A DNA stretch of 40,978 nt from assembly GCA_030041035.1 (NCBI GenBank), contig JASHOO010000055.1:1-40978 (forward strand). Reading direction: 5' to 3'. Numbering within the stretch: the stretch's first letter is position 1; the number at the start of each line of letters is the position of its first letter. Source of the stretch: Bryobacteraceae bacterium (GTDB lineage Bacteria > Acidobacteriota > Terriglobia > Bryobacterales > Bryobacteraceae). The position numbers and the translations under genes were made by a program. Below the pieces are notes generated by a model, which was given only the letters and a program-made list of their open reading frames with translations, did not search any database and had not been told where the DNA came from. This document shows positions 33,400-40,978 of this stretch, piece after piece.

Positions 33400-34680
33400 C
33401 TATGTGCCTTCGCCCCAACTGGAGAGGTAGTGCTCCTGCTCGACGGTCAGGCGATCGATTTTGACGCCCATGGATTCGAGCTTCATCTTGGCGACCTGCT
33501 TGTCGAGCGCTTCGGGCACCGAGTAAACGCGCTTTTCGAGCGTGGCATGATTCTTCACCATGTACTCGGCGGAGAGCGCCTGGTTGGCAAAGCTCATGTC
33601 CATGACCGAAGCGGGATGGCCTTCGGCGGCGGCGAGGTTGATCAAGCGGCCTTCGCCCAGAACGTAGACGCGGCGGCCGTCGCGCAGCGCAAACTCCTCG
33701 ATGAATTCGCGGGTTTGCCGGCGAGAAGAAGCCATCTTGCCCAGGGCTTCGAGATCGATTTCGACGTTGAAGTGGCCCGAGTTGGCGAGGATGGCGCCGT
33801 TTTTGAGCTTGTCAAAGTGATCGCGGCCGATGACGTGCTTATTGCCGGTGACGGTAACGAAGACATCGCCGATGGCCGCGGCCTCCGGCATGGACATCAC
33901 GCGGTAGCCATCCATGAGAGCTTCGAGGGCCTTGGTGGGATCGACTTCGGTGACGATGACACTGGCGCCGAGGCCGCGGGCGCGCATAGCCACGCCGCGT
34001 CCGCACCATCCGTAGCCGGCCACCACGACGTTGAGCCCGGCGAGCAGCACGTTGGTCGAGCGGATAATGCCGTCGATGGTGCTTTGACCGGTGCCGTAGC
34101 GGTTGTCGAACAGGTGCTTGGTGTAGGCGTCGTTCACGGCCACGATGGGATAGCGCAGCACGCCCTCCTTGGCCATGGCGCGGAGGCGAATGACGCCGGT
34201 AGTGGTCTCTTCGGTGCCGCCGAGGACTTCAGCCAGCAGCTCCTGCCGCTTGGTGTGGAGCATGTGGACCAGGTCGGCGCCGTCATCCATGGTCAGATGC
34301 GGCTTGTGGTCGGCGGCTGCGGTGATGTGGGAATAGTAGACATCGTTATTTTCGCCCTTGATGGCGTAGACGGGGATGCCGTAGTCACGCACCAGGGTGG
34401 CGGCGACGTCATCCTGTGTCGAGAGCGGGTTGGAAGCGCAGAGGACTACCAAGGCGCCGCCGTCCTTGAGGGTGATCATGAGGTTGGCGGTTTCGGTGGT
34501 AACGTGCAGGCAGGCGGAGACGCGCAGCCCGGCGAGCGGCTGGGTTTTGATGAACTGCTTGCGAATGGTTTGCAGCACGGGCATGGACTGAAACGCCCAT
34601 TCGGTGCGGCGCTTGCCCATGTCGGCGAGCGCCAGGTCTTTCACGTCGCAGGAAATTTGTGTTTGCGTATTTGCGGGCAT
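33400..34680 (-). CDS. ahcY: Adenosylhomocysteinase
   Basis: This is a 426-aa protein starting at ATG 34680, with AAAGGA upstream. It hydrolyses S-adenosylhomocysteine to adenosine and homocysteine with bound NAD. Blocks are [45 protein letters not shown]-binding [24 protein letters not shown] and [10 protein letters not shown]. It lacks the 40-residue insertion of many bacterial enzymes, giving the shorter archaeal/Thermotoga-like length. metK is just upstream on the same strand, so SAM synthesis and SAH removal may be expressed together. It converges on the phosphatase gene after 16 nt. Confidence 0.95.
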   Translation of the reverse strand: MPANTQTQISCDVKDLALADMGKRRTEWAFQSMPVLQTIRKQFIKTQPLAGLRVSACLHVTTETANLMITLKDGGALVVLCASNPLSTQDDVAATLVRDYGIPVYAIKGENNDVYYSHITAAADHKPHLTMDDGADLVHMLHTKRQELLAEVLGGTEETTTGVIRLRAMAKEGVLRYPIVAVNDAYTKHLFDNRYGTGQSTIDGIIRSTNVLLAGLNVVVAGYGWCGRGVAMRARGLGASVIVTEVDPTKALEALMDGYRVMSMPEAAAIGDVFVTVTGNKHVIGRDHFDKLKNGAILANSGHFNVEIDLEALGKMASSRRQTREFIEEFALRDGRRVYVLGEGRLINLAAAEGHPASVMDMSFANQALSAEYMVKNHATLEKRVYSVPEALDKQVAKMKLESMGVKIDRLTVEQEHYLSSWGEGT

Positions 34681-34696
34681 GGAATCCTTTAAATCA

Positions 34697-34764
34697 GGCA
34701 GGCGTTGCGGCCTGCCGGTCATCGGAATAATAACGAAACAAAATGGACAGGACGAACGCCTGCC
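34697..34764. repeat. Pair of REP-like palindromic units in opposite orientation
   Basis: GGCAGGCGTTGCGGCCTGCC at 34697-34716 and the reverse complement of 34745-34764, GGCAGGCGTTCGTCCTGTCC, share the same 10-nt head and a similar tail. Each is itself an imperfect hairpin. Two inverted units around an AT-rich spacer of about 28 nt resemble REPIN/BIME elements. They fill the metK-ahcY intergenic space and could affect mRNA stability. Confidence 0.5.
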
Positions 34765-34773
34765 CTAACCAAG

Positions 34774-35934
34774 TTAACGCACCAGAGCTTCCGCCACAGG
34801 CGCTTCCTGGCGCAACTGCGTTACTTTGTCGGTTGCCTCCCAGGTGAAACTATCTTCGGTCCGGCCGAAATGGCCGTAAGCCGCAGTCCGGCGATAGATG
34901 GGGCGCCGCAGGCGCAAATGATCGATGATGCCTTTGGGGGTGAGCGGGAAGTGCGCGCGAATGAGCCCCGTCATCTTTTCTTCCGGTATGGCGCCGGTGC
35001 CGAACGCATTCACCATCACGGAAACCGGCTCGGCCACGCCGATGGCATACGCCAGTTGCACTTCGCAGCGGCTGGCCAGGCCCGCGGCCACCAGGTTTTT
35101 GGCGATGTAGCGGGCCATGTAGCAAGCCGATCGGTCCACCTTCGTAGGATCCTTTCCCGAGAATGCGCCGCCGCCGTGGCGGCCCATGCCGCCGTAGGTA
35201 TCGACAATAATTTTGCGTCCAGTGAGGCCGGTATCGCCGTGCGGGCCGCCGACGACGAATCGTCCGGTGGGATTGATATGGTACTTGGTGGCGGAGTCCA
35301 CCATGCCGGCCGGAATCACAGCGTCGATGATGTGCTTTTTCACTTCGGCGCGGAGGGTTTCGGTGGAAACGTCATCCGAATGCTGGGTGGAGATTACAAC
35401 GGCATCGATGCGCTTGGGCTTTCCGGCCACGTACTCCACGCTGACCTGCGATTTGCCGTCAGGCCGCAGAAAATCCAGGATGTTCGCGCGCCGGGCTTCA
35501 GACAGCCGGCGGGTGAGCTTGTGGGCCAGCATGATGGGCAGCGGCATCAATTCCGGGGTCTCATCGCAGGCGAAGCCGAACATGAGGCCCTGATCGCCCG
35601 CGCCGCCGGGGTCGACGCCCATGGCGATATCGGGCGACTGGCCCTGAATGGCATTCAATACGCCGCAGGTCTTGCAGTCGAAGCCGAAGTTGGCGTCGAC
35701 GTAGCCCACTTCCTGGATGGTCTGGCGCGCCACTTTGGGGACATCGACGTAACAGGTGGTGGTGATCTCACCCGCCACCACACAAATGCCGGTAGTGACG
35801 AGGACCTCGCAAGCCACACGTCCGTAGGGGTCCTGTTCGAGGACCGCATCCAGTACCGCGTCGGAAATCTGGTCCGCGATCTTGTCGGGGTGCCCTTCGG
35901 TGACAGACTCGGACGTAAATAGGTGTCGTTGCAT
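34774..35934 (-). CDS. metK: S-adenosylmethionine synthetase
   Basis: This 386-aa enzyme makes SAM from methionine and ATP. It has [15 protein letters not shown] (12-26), [12 protein letters not shown], the [16 protein letters not shown] loop, [23 protein letters not shown] and [16 protein letters not shown], all invariant motifs. AGGAGG lies upstream of ATG 35934. The 110 nt upstream of it show no SAM riboswitch I can recognise. It is followed by ahcY. Confidence 0.97.
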   Translation of the reverse strand: MQRHLFTSESVTEGHPDKIADQISDAVLDAVLEQDPYGRVACEVLVTTGICVVAGEITTTCYVDVPKVARQTIQEVGYVDANFGFDCKTCGVLNAIQGQSPDIAMGVDPGGAGDQGLMFGFACDETPELMPLPIMLAHKLTRRLSEARRANILDFLRPDGKSQVSVEYVAGKPKRIDAVVISTQHSDDVSTETLRAEVKKHIIDAVIPAGMVDSATKYHINPTGRFVVGGPHGDTGLTGRKIIVDTYGGMGRHGGGAFSGKDPTKVDRSACYMARYIAKNLVAAGLASRCEVQLAYAIGVAEPVSVMVNAFGTGAIPEEKMTGLIRAHFPLTPKGIIDHLRLRRPIYRRTAAYGHFGRTEDSFTWEATDKVTQLRQEAPVAEALVR

Positions 35935-36044
35935 TGCTCTAACGCCCTCCTGGGGTTCTCTTACGGTGCGAACGTGCGCTTGGCAGCTCTATGTGCTTGT
36001 GGCGTAAATGATTAAGTTTAGCGGGTGAATTGCCGCTCCGTCAA

Positions 36045-36992
36045 TCAGGCTAGTACCGGATGGTACTGGAGGAAGTCATCGACTTCGCGCCGGAGCGGGG
36101 CCGAAGTTTGCGCGCCTGGGCGGGTAACGGAGATGGCGGCGGCGGCGTTGGCGAAGCGAAGGCTATATTCCAGGGCGGCGCCCTCGGCCAGCGCGACGGC
36201 GAACGCGGCATTGAACGTATCCCCGGCGGCGGTGGTATCGCGAACCTCGACTGCAAAGCCGGGAACATGAGCCTGCCAGGCGCCTGAATCGGCGTAACAG
36301 CCCTGCTCACCCAGCTTGACGATGACTGTTTTTGGGCCGCGGCGCCGCAAGGCCTGGGCCATTTCAGCCGCCTGGGTGGGGGAAACGCGCGCGGGCGGCC
36401 TGTCAAGCAGGCGCAGCGCCTCGGTCTCGTTCGGAGTCAGGATATCCACCTGTTGGAGCAGGGCATCCGGTAGCGGTTGGGCGGGAGCGGGATCGAGGAG
36501 GGTGGTCAGCCCTTCCTGACGCGCGAGGGCGAGCGCGGCGGCGACGGTATCGAGTGGCGTCTCGAGTTGAAACAGGGCCAGCCGGGCGCCGCGGAGCAGG
36601 GGGCGCATCGCTTCCACGTCGGCCGCCGCGAGTTCGTGGTTTGCGCCCGATGCCACAACGATGGAGTTCTGCCCGTTGCGATCGACCGCGATGAGTGCCA
36701 CGCCGGTGGCTGCGGATTTGGACGCGTGCACGGCCGCGACATCCACACCCGCGGCCGACAGGCTGGCCTTCAAATGATCGGCGAAAATGTCATAGCCCAC
36801 GCGTCCTACCATGCGGACCGTAACCGAATTGCCGCCCAGCCGGGCTGCGGCCACCGCCTGATTGGCGCCCTTGCCGCCGGGGATCATCTGAAAATTACGG
36901 CCGAGCACGGTTTCGCCCGGAGCCGGCAGGTGCTCGACTGACACCACGAAATCCATGTTGAGGCTGCCCACGACGACGATCGCTGGCTTCAT
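36045..36992 (-). CDS. rbsK: Ribokinase (PfkB family)
   Basis: This 315-aa protein phosphorylates ribose to ribose-5-phosphate. It begins VVVGSLNMDFVVSVEHLPAPGET, with the PfkB motif 1 GGKGANQAVAAARLGGN. It ends with motif 2 DTTAAGDTFNAAFAVALAEG, where the Asp is the catalytic base. NPNETEAL-like DILTPNETEALRLL is present. No ribose transporter is adjacent, so it may recycle ribose from nucleosides, including adenosine made by ahcY nearby. Confidence 0.92.
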   Translation of the reverse strand: MKPAIVVVGSLNMDFVVSVEHLPAPGETVLGRNFQMIPGGKGANQAVAAARLGGNSVTVRMVGRVGYDIFADHLKASLSAAGVDVAAVHASKSAATGVALIAVDRNGQNSIVVASGANHELAAADVEAMRPLLRGARLALFQLETPLDTVAAALALARQEGLTTLLDPAPAQPLPDALLQQVDILTPNETEALRLLDRPPARVSPTQAAEMAQALRRRGPKTVIVKLGEQGCYADSGAWQAHVPGFAVEVRDTTAAGDTFNAAFAVALAEGAALEYSLRFANAAAAISVTRPGAQTSAPLRREVDDFLQYHPVLA

Positions 36993-37005
36993 ATCGCCTT
37001 ATCGG

Positions 37006-37062
37006 GTAGGGCATGCCCGACCCCTACGGACCACGGTGCAAACCGTTGTAGGGCTAGGCCCG
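37006..37062. repeat. Two GTAGGGC...GCCCG repeats upstream of rbsK
   Basis: GTAGGGCATGCCCG (37006-37019) and GTAGGGCTAGGCCCG (37048-37062) are near-identical direct repeats, each containing a palindromic core. Between them ACGGT and ACCGT (37033-37046) form a 5-bp hairpin. The stretch lies between DUF507 and rbsK and may be a REP-like intergenic element. Confidence 0.4.
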
Positions 37063-37083
37063 GCCGCGCCAGCCAGGCAGTGT

Positions 37084-37671
37084 TCATCGCGTGAGATCGA
37101 TGCCGAGCTTTTTCAGCTCTTCGGCGTAGTAGCGCTTGTGCAGCAGATCCCACTCCTCGCTGCCTTCAGGGATTTCACGCTTCTGCGATCTGATTTTGTC
37201 GCGGGCCAGGCGGTCGACCTTCTCTTCGGCCGATAGCAATTCGGTCATGGCGCGCACGATCTCCAGGCGCACCTCGTTGGGATCGTTCTTCACCCGTAGC
37301 TCGTGCGATTTGCGCAGCGCGGCCACGATCTTGTGCGACATATCGGTAATCTTGTCGCGTGAGAGCTTCATCTGGTCGCCGGTATCGCGCCCCGACGCAC
37401 GGATCACTTTGCGCTGCGCCACCAGGGTGTTCTTGATTTTGCGGAACATTTCCTGGTAGCTGACGCCCTGCTGCCGCATATAGTCGGCGTACTGGCCGAG
37501 GATGTCCCGAACCTCTTCATTGAGCCGGTCCTCGATGGTCAGCTCTTCAGTAATGACGCGGTCGAAGATATCCACCGCCGCCTGCGGATTCGGCGCCTCG
37601 ATGATCTGAGGAGTGAGCTTGCGAACGATCTGGCGAGACAAATAGCTGACAAATTCTCGGGCGAGAAGCAT
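37084..37671 (-). CDS. DUF507 family protein
   Basis: This 195-aa protein is highly charged and predominantly helical. It starts MLLAREFVSYLSRQIVRKL, the DUF507 N-terminus, and a related helical block recurs later (KITDMSHKIVAALRKSHEL), suggesting two tandem halves. DUF507 members occur in acidobacteria, Aquificae and deltaproteobacteria. Function is unknown. AAAAAGG immediately precedes ATG 37671. Confidence 0.8.
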   Translation of the reverse strand: MLLAREFVSYLSRQIVRKLTPQIIEAPNPQAAVDIFDRVITEELTIEDRLNEEVRDILGQYADYMRQQGVSYQEMFRKIKNTLVAQRKVIRASGRDTGDQMKLSRDKITDMSHKIVAALRKSHELRVKNDPNEVRLEIVRAMTELLSAEEKVDRLARDKIRSQKREIPEGSEEWDLLHKRYYAEELKKLGIDLTR

Positions 37672-37829
37672 CCTTTTTGTGTTCAGGGAGCCAAAATCAA
37701 GGGCTTCAGGTAGTGTAACAAAGCGGAGGAGAGCGGTTCAAATGAGCCGGCACCGCCTGAATGGCGCAGGCAGCGAAACCTGATCGTGCTTATACAGGTA
37801 CACAGGGGCAGTGCCGCAAAATGCGCGTG

Positions 37830-38690
37830 CTAGTGCGAGGCTTTGTTCGCCGCCGGAGCAGCGGCTTTCGCCGGCTGAGCCGCTGGCGGCGCAGCTTTTA
37901 CTGCATTGTTTGGAGCGCCCGCAGGCTTCGCCCCGTTCCCTGAATCCGTTCCGCCCTTCTTCACCAGATACTGAATGATCAAGGAAACGCGGCGGTTTGC
38001 GGGGTTGGTGGGATCGTTGGGCATGCGCAGGCGCTGGTCGGCAAATCCGCGAACCTGGGTCACCTGGTCGGGGCGCATCCCATTCCCCTGCATGAGCCGG
38101 CGCGCGGAATTGGCGCGATCGGCCGACAGTTCCCAGTTGGTGTAGGAAGCCTCACCCGGGTAGGGCTTGGCGTCAGTGTGGCCTTCGATCAAAACCGTAT
38201 TGGGCAAGCGGCCGATCTCTTCGGCAAGCCGCGCCAACAGCTCCTCACCGCGCTCACTGGGGTGCGCGTTCCCGCTCTCGAAGAACATGCCCTTCTCCGT
38301 TTCGATCAGTTCCACACGCAGCCCTTCACTGGTGATGGTCAGCTCGACGTTGTTTTTCATCTGGTCGAACTTGGGAATCGTTTTCATGGCCTGCTCCAGC
38401 TTCTGCTTGAGCTGGTTCATGTCGTCTTTGGTGAGGGTGAGGCTTTCTCCGATACCGCCCATGGTGCTGCCCATCATCTTGCCGCTGCCGGTGGGATCCT
38501 GAAAGTAACTGCCGACCGCCTTCTTGATTTTCTCGCTACTGCTCAGCAGCCATAGCACGATGAACAGCGCCATCATGGCCGTGACGAAGTCGGCGTAAGC
38601 CACCTTCCACGCTCCGCCGTGATGCGCTGCGTGCGACGCTTTCTTCTTAATGATGATGATGGGCGCTTCGGAGCCTTCCGATACCGGCAT
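37830..38690 (-). CDS. motB: Flagellar/stator protein MotB
   Basis: This 286-aa protein has a short cytoplasmic N-terminus, one membrane helix with the proton-accepting Asp34 in GAWKVAYADFVTAMMALFIV, then a periplasmic plug-linker and an OmpA-like peptidoglycan-binding domain (VLIEGHTDAKPYPGEASYTN, LSADRANSARRLM). The C-terminal tail is Ala/Pro/Lys-rich. MotB pairs with MotA to form the ion-driven stator. It lies 5 nt after motA. The AYAD motif suggests H+ use. Confidence 0.94.
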   Translation of the reverse strand: MPVSEGSEAPIIIIKKKASHAAHHGGAWKVAYADFVTAMMALFIVLWLLSSSEKIKKAVGSYFQDPTGSGKMMGSTMGGIGESLTLTKDDMNQLKQKLEQAMKTIPKFDQMKNNVELTITSEGLRVELIETEKGMFFESGNAHPSERGEELLARLAEEIGRLPNTVLIEGHTDAKPYPGEASYTNWELSADRANSARRLMQGNGMRPDQVTQVRGFADQRLRMPNDPTNPANRRVSLIIQYLVKKGGTDSGNGAKPAGAPNNAVKAAPPAAQPAKAAAPAANKASH

Positions 38691-38695
38691 GGCGA

Positions 38696-39583
38696 TTACG
38701 CGGCCTCTTCCGCGGCCGGCGCCTTCTCTCCAGCGCGGCCTTTGCAGTAATCCTCCATCTCTTTGAACGTGGGCCGGACTTCGGAAGGAATGGTGCGGCG
38801 CGCAAACTCAACCGCCAGCATGGGCGCCGCGCCGCGCACGAACGAGGCAATCCCGACGCGCAGGAAGTGATAATAGTGTGACTCAGCTTCATTGGCCTTC
38901 GACATGCTGGAGGCCATGGGTCCCAGGAACCCGTAGCACATCAGAATGCCGAGGAAGGTCCCGACCAGCGCCGCCGCGACCTTATGCCCCACTTCTTCCG
39001 GCGGCCCGCCGATCGCTCCCATGGTGATGACCACTCCCAGCACGGCCGCCACGATGCCCAGCCCCGGCAAGGAATCCGCCACCGTCGTTAATGCGCTTAC
39101 CGGCTCGTTGGCGCCGGCATGATGGACTTCCATGTCCAGCTCCATCATTTGATCCAGCTCGAAAGGACTGACGCCGCCGCTGACGAACATGCGCAGCGTG
39201 TCGCAGACGAAGTACAAGGCGTGGTGGTTTTTGATGAACTTCGGATATTTTGAGAACAATTCGCTCTTCGAGGGATCTTCAATATCCGCCTCGAGCTTGA
39301 CCGCCCCGTTCTTGCGCGCGTACTGAAACAGCTCGTTGAGCAGCTTCAGATGTTCCAGATAGAAGGCCTTGGAAAATCCGCTGGGCGTGAAAACGGATAT
39401 AAATCCCTTGCCGATGCGGATGATAGTCGGAAGCGGGTTGCCGATCAACACGGTGCCGATGGCCGCGCCGCCGATGATGATGAGCTCGGCCGGCTGCAAC
39501 AACACGAGCAGGTTCCCGTGTTCCATTAGGTAACCGCCCACGACGGCTCCGAGAACCACCAGAATGCCTATGATTGCGAACAT
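38696..39583 (-). CDS. motA: Flagellar motor stator protein MotA
   Basis: This 295-aa protein, from ATG 39583, has the E. coli-like full-length MotA plan: two N-terminal membrane helices (MFAIIGILVVLGAVVGGYL; LLQPAELIIIGGAAIGTVLIG), a large cytoplasmic domain with charged residues that touch the rotor, then two helices with DSLPGLGIVAAVLGVVITMG containing the conserved Pro. The longer frame to 39679 begins in noncoding sequence. No other flagellar gene is in the window. Confidence 0.94.
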   Translation of the reverse strand: MFAIIGILVVLGAVVGGYLMEHGNLLVLLQPAELIIIGGAAIGTVLIGNPLPTIIRIGKGFISVFTPSGFSKAFYLEHLKLLNELFQYARKNGAVKLEADIEDPSKSELFSKYPKFIKNHHALYFVCDTLRMFVSGGVSPFELDQMMELDMEVHHAGANEPVSALTTVADSLPGLGIVAAVLGVVITMGAIGGPPEEVGHKVAAALVGTFLGILMCYGFLGPMASSMSKANEAESHYYHFLRVGIASFVRGAAPMLAVEFARRTIPSEVRPTFKEMEDYCKGRAGEKAPAAEEAA

Positions 39584-39744
39584 GATTAGCTCAAAAGCCC
39601 TTGCAGGCGGGTCAGCACACCGATAACCTGGGGCATTAACCCCTGAAAAAATTGTATGGGCCTGGAGCGAGGCTGGCAATACATCGAAAGTTAAGTGTCT
39701 GGGTGACGGGTTGATAGTACAGGCCGTTCCGATTCCCGAGCCAC

Positions 39745-39750
39745 TAAAAT
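39745..39750 (+). promoter_or_regulatory. -10-like TAAAAT, 6 nt before the radical SAM gene
   Basis: TAAAAT ends 6 nt before GTG 39757; GGAAGG follows but abuts the start codon, too close to serve as a normal ribosome site. The spacing suggests a leaderless or near-leaderless transcript. Confidence 0.35.
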
Positions 39751-39756
39751 GGAAGG

Positions 39757-40620
39757 GTGCCGTTTCGGGTCTGCCACGCCGAAGCCCGTGGAATTCTATC
39801 CGCCACGTCGGGCTTCATCGCCCAGGCGGGTTTCACGCATTCGCTCTCTCCGGCACGCAACTGTACTTTTGGCTGTACCTATTGTTACGTTCCCACCATG
39901 GGCATCTACGGAGGGTTGAGGCGGGAGGACTGGCAGCATTGGGGCGGATTCACCACTTTCAAATCCAACGCCGCCGCGCTGCTGCGCAAGTCCTTGCGGC
40001 CGGACCAGATCATCTATTGCTCGCCGCTGGTCGATCCCTATCAACCGGCCGAGGCCGACGAGTGCATGATGCCGCGCCTGCTCGACGCCGTAATTGCGCA
40101 TCCGCCGAGCGTGTTTGTCCTCCAGACACGCGGCCCGCTGATCCTGCGCGATCTGGCCCGCCTCGAAGCCCTGGCCCGGCGTACGCTGCTGCGCGTCAGT
40201 TTTTCCATCACCACGAATCGCGAAGCTATTCGGCGGCTCTATGAACCGTTGTGCGCCCCCATCGCCCAGCGCGTTGCAGTGGTGCGCCGGCTGCGCGAGG
40301 CCGGCATAGCGGTCTATGCCACGCTCGCGCCATTGCTGCCCTGCGATCCGGAAGCGCTCATCGAGATGGCGCTCGATTCGACCGATCGCGACATTATCGC
40401 CGACCCCTTTCACGTCCGGGCGGTCAAAAGCTCCGGCGCGACCACACGCCACGCGGCACAGCGTATCAGCGAAAGGCGAGGCTACGCGAGCTGGCACGAG
40501 CCGGCATTTCAAACCCAGATCCTGGAAATGATGCACAGTCACGCCGCACGCGCCGGACGCCGCTTTGGCACGGGCCCGCGCGCGTTCGGATGGCTGGCGG
40601 AGACAGAATCATGCATATGA
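39757..40620 (+). CDS. SplB-like radical SAM protein (COG1533 type)
   Basis: This 287-aa protein has a radical SAM cluster motif CTFGCTYCY (Cys36, Cys40, Cys43), preceded by THSLSPARN. The rest of the TIM-barrel-like domain has YCSPLVDPYQPAEA and VLQTRGPLILRDL, as in SplB/Rv2578c-type proteins. These use a 4Fe-4S cluster and SAM to form a 5'-deoxyadenosyl radical. Whether it repairs spore-type photoproducts is doubtful; the organism is not expected to sporulate and the C-terminal half is short. It ends inside the ALDH start region (10-nt overlap). Confidence 0.82.
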   Translation: MPFRVCHAEARGILSATSGFIAQAGFTHSLSPARNCTFGCTYCYVPTMGIYGGLRREDWQHWGGFTTFKSNAAALLRKSLRPDQIIYCSPLVDPYQPAEADECMMPRLLDAVIAHPPSVFVLQTRGPLILRDLARLEALARRTLLRVSFSITTNREAIRRLYEPLCAPIAQRVAVVRRLREAGIAVYATLAPLLPCDPEALIEMALDSTDRDIIADPFHVRAVKSSGATTRHAAQRISERRGYASWHEPAFQTQILEMMHSHAARAGRRFGTGPRAFGWLAETESCI

Positions 40621-40978
40621 CCGAAACCGAGATCAACAGAATCGCCGAGGTGCTCGAAGTATTGGAGATCGAGCCGCTCAACTCGGGCGCGTGCGGCGGC
40701 GAATGGCTCGCCGCGCTCTCGGGAGGCGAAATCGAATCCCTCAATCCTTCGGACGGCTCGGCGATCGCCAAGATCCAGCTCGCCGGGCCGCGCGAGTTCG
40801 ATCAGGTGGTGCGGCAGGCGGTGGCCGCGTTTCACTCGTGGCGCATGATTCCGGCGCCCAAGCGCGGCGAGATCGTCCGCGACATCGGTAATGAGCTGCG
40901 GCGCTTCCAAGCCGAACTGGGCGCGCTGGTCTCGATCGAAATGGGTAAGATTCTCGCCGAAGGCCAGGGCGAAGTGCA
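40611..40978 (+). CDS. Aldehyde dehydrogenase, ALDH7-type, N-terminal part (3' end outside window)
   Basis: The first 122 residues are visible, starting at ATG 40611 with GGAG 8 nt upstream; ATG 40617 is possible. The sequence ESLNPSDGSAIAKIQLAG, WRMIPAPKRGEIVRDIGNEL and LVSIEMGKILAEGQGEV matches the N-terminus of the ALDH7 family (alpha-aminoadipic semialdehyde / L-piperideine-6-carboxylate dehydrogenase), NAD-dependent enzymes of lysine catabolism. The catalytic Cys and Glu lie beyond the window. It overlaps the radical SAM gene. Confidence 0.85.
   Translation, partial: MHMTETEINRIAEVLEVLEIEPLNSGACGGEWLAALSGGEIESLNPSDGSAIAKIQLAGPREFDQVVRQAVAAFHSWRMIPAPKRGEIVRDIGNELRRFQAELGALVSIEMGKILAEGQGEV

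Noticed and set aside
33319-34692. 457-codon plus-strand frame
   Set aside because: It is antisense to ahcY with a low-complexity Gly/Ala/Asp/His-rich product. It is a shadow frame.
35935-36044. SAM or SAH riboswitch upstream of metK
   Set aside because: I could not find the conserved helices of SAM-I, SAM-II or SAM-IV in these 110 nt, nor a SAH motif in the metK-ahcY gap. The gap is explained by REP-like repeats.
39584-39756. Sigma-28 flagellar promoter for motA
   Set aside because: A CCGATAAC sequence is present near 39620, but on the opposite strand to motA and without a matching upstream element.

Overview
The window is about 41 kb of dense, GC-rich bacterial chromosome. Gene content (an E. 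coli-type MotA/MotB pair, DUF1844, DUF507, lone TatA, Tat-exported Gfo/Idh oxidoreductase, an orphan ExbD-like protein, AlgE-like outer-membrane protein, SpoIIE-type phosphatase) and style (Gram-negative envelope, many 1-20 nt gene overlaps) fit an Acidobacteriota genome, most likely of the Solibacter/Bryobacter group. That assignment is inference from family content, not from a marker search. I saw no transposase, phage gene, CRISPR array, rRNA or tRNA. The window opens inside an HpcH/HpaI aldolase gene and closes inside an ALDH7-type aldehyde dehydrogenase gene.

Layout. 1-2543 (+): aldolase end, CPBP membrane protease, APC permease whose 5' end looks frame-broken. 2544-3490 (+): a small two-gene unit, an unrecognised 145-aa protein plus a PIN-domain (VapC-like) protein, behind a near-consensus promoter covered with ATGCAT repeats. 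3533-5479 (+): ABC-F ATPase. 5506-8389 (-): two tiny zinc-ribbon proteins, a XylA-like isomerase and a secreted beta-propeller. 8503-9112: tatA (+) and an HU gene (-) facing each other across a bidirectional terminator. 9296-11484 (-): two tandem recA genes. 11583-14636 (+): Ldh-family dehydrogenase, secreted ExbD-like protein, Tat-exported oxidoreductase. 14699-18587 (+): overlapping operon xseB-ispA-tlyA-nadK-dicarboxylate symporter. 18584-18835 (-): a broken PIN gene. 18893-22019 (-): gap-free operon DUF1844 - PhnP-like MBL hydrolase - ribF - lacD. 22240-27792 (+): overlapping operon mazG - GNAT - menC/NSAR - EamA - MFS - SDR. 27779-28435 (-): sugar transferase. 28623-33383 (+): outer-membrane porin, hybrid histidine kinase, SpoIIE/RsbU phosphatase. 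33400-39583 (-): ahcY, metK, rbsK, DUF507, motB, motA. 39757-end (+): radical SAM protein and ALDH7.

How genes work together. metK and ahcY make SAM and recycle SAH. motA/motB form a stator. The mazG operon pairs an OSBS/NSAR-type enolase-superfamily enzyme with the GNAT that in other bacteria N-succinylates D-amino acids, next to an EamA exporter. The two recA genes appear co-transcribed from a TATAAT-containing promoter.

Most interesting: the ATGCAT-controlled PIN unit with an unusual partner and a decayed PIN relative 15 kb away; the tandem recA pair; the GNAT-NSAR cluster; and several genes with a -10-like box 6-8 nt before the start codon, suggesting leaderless transcripts. No single locus is clearly a wholly new system. 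The PIN unit comes closest.
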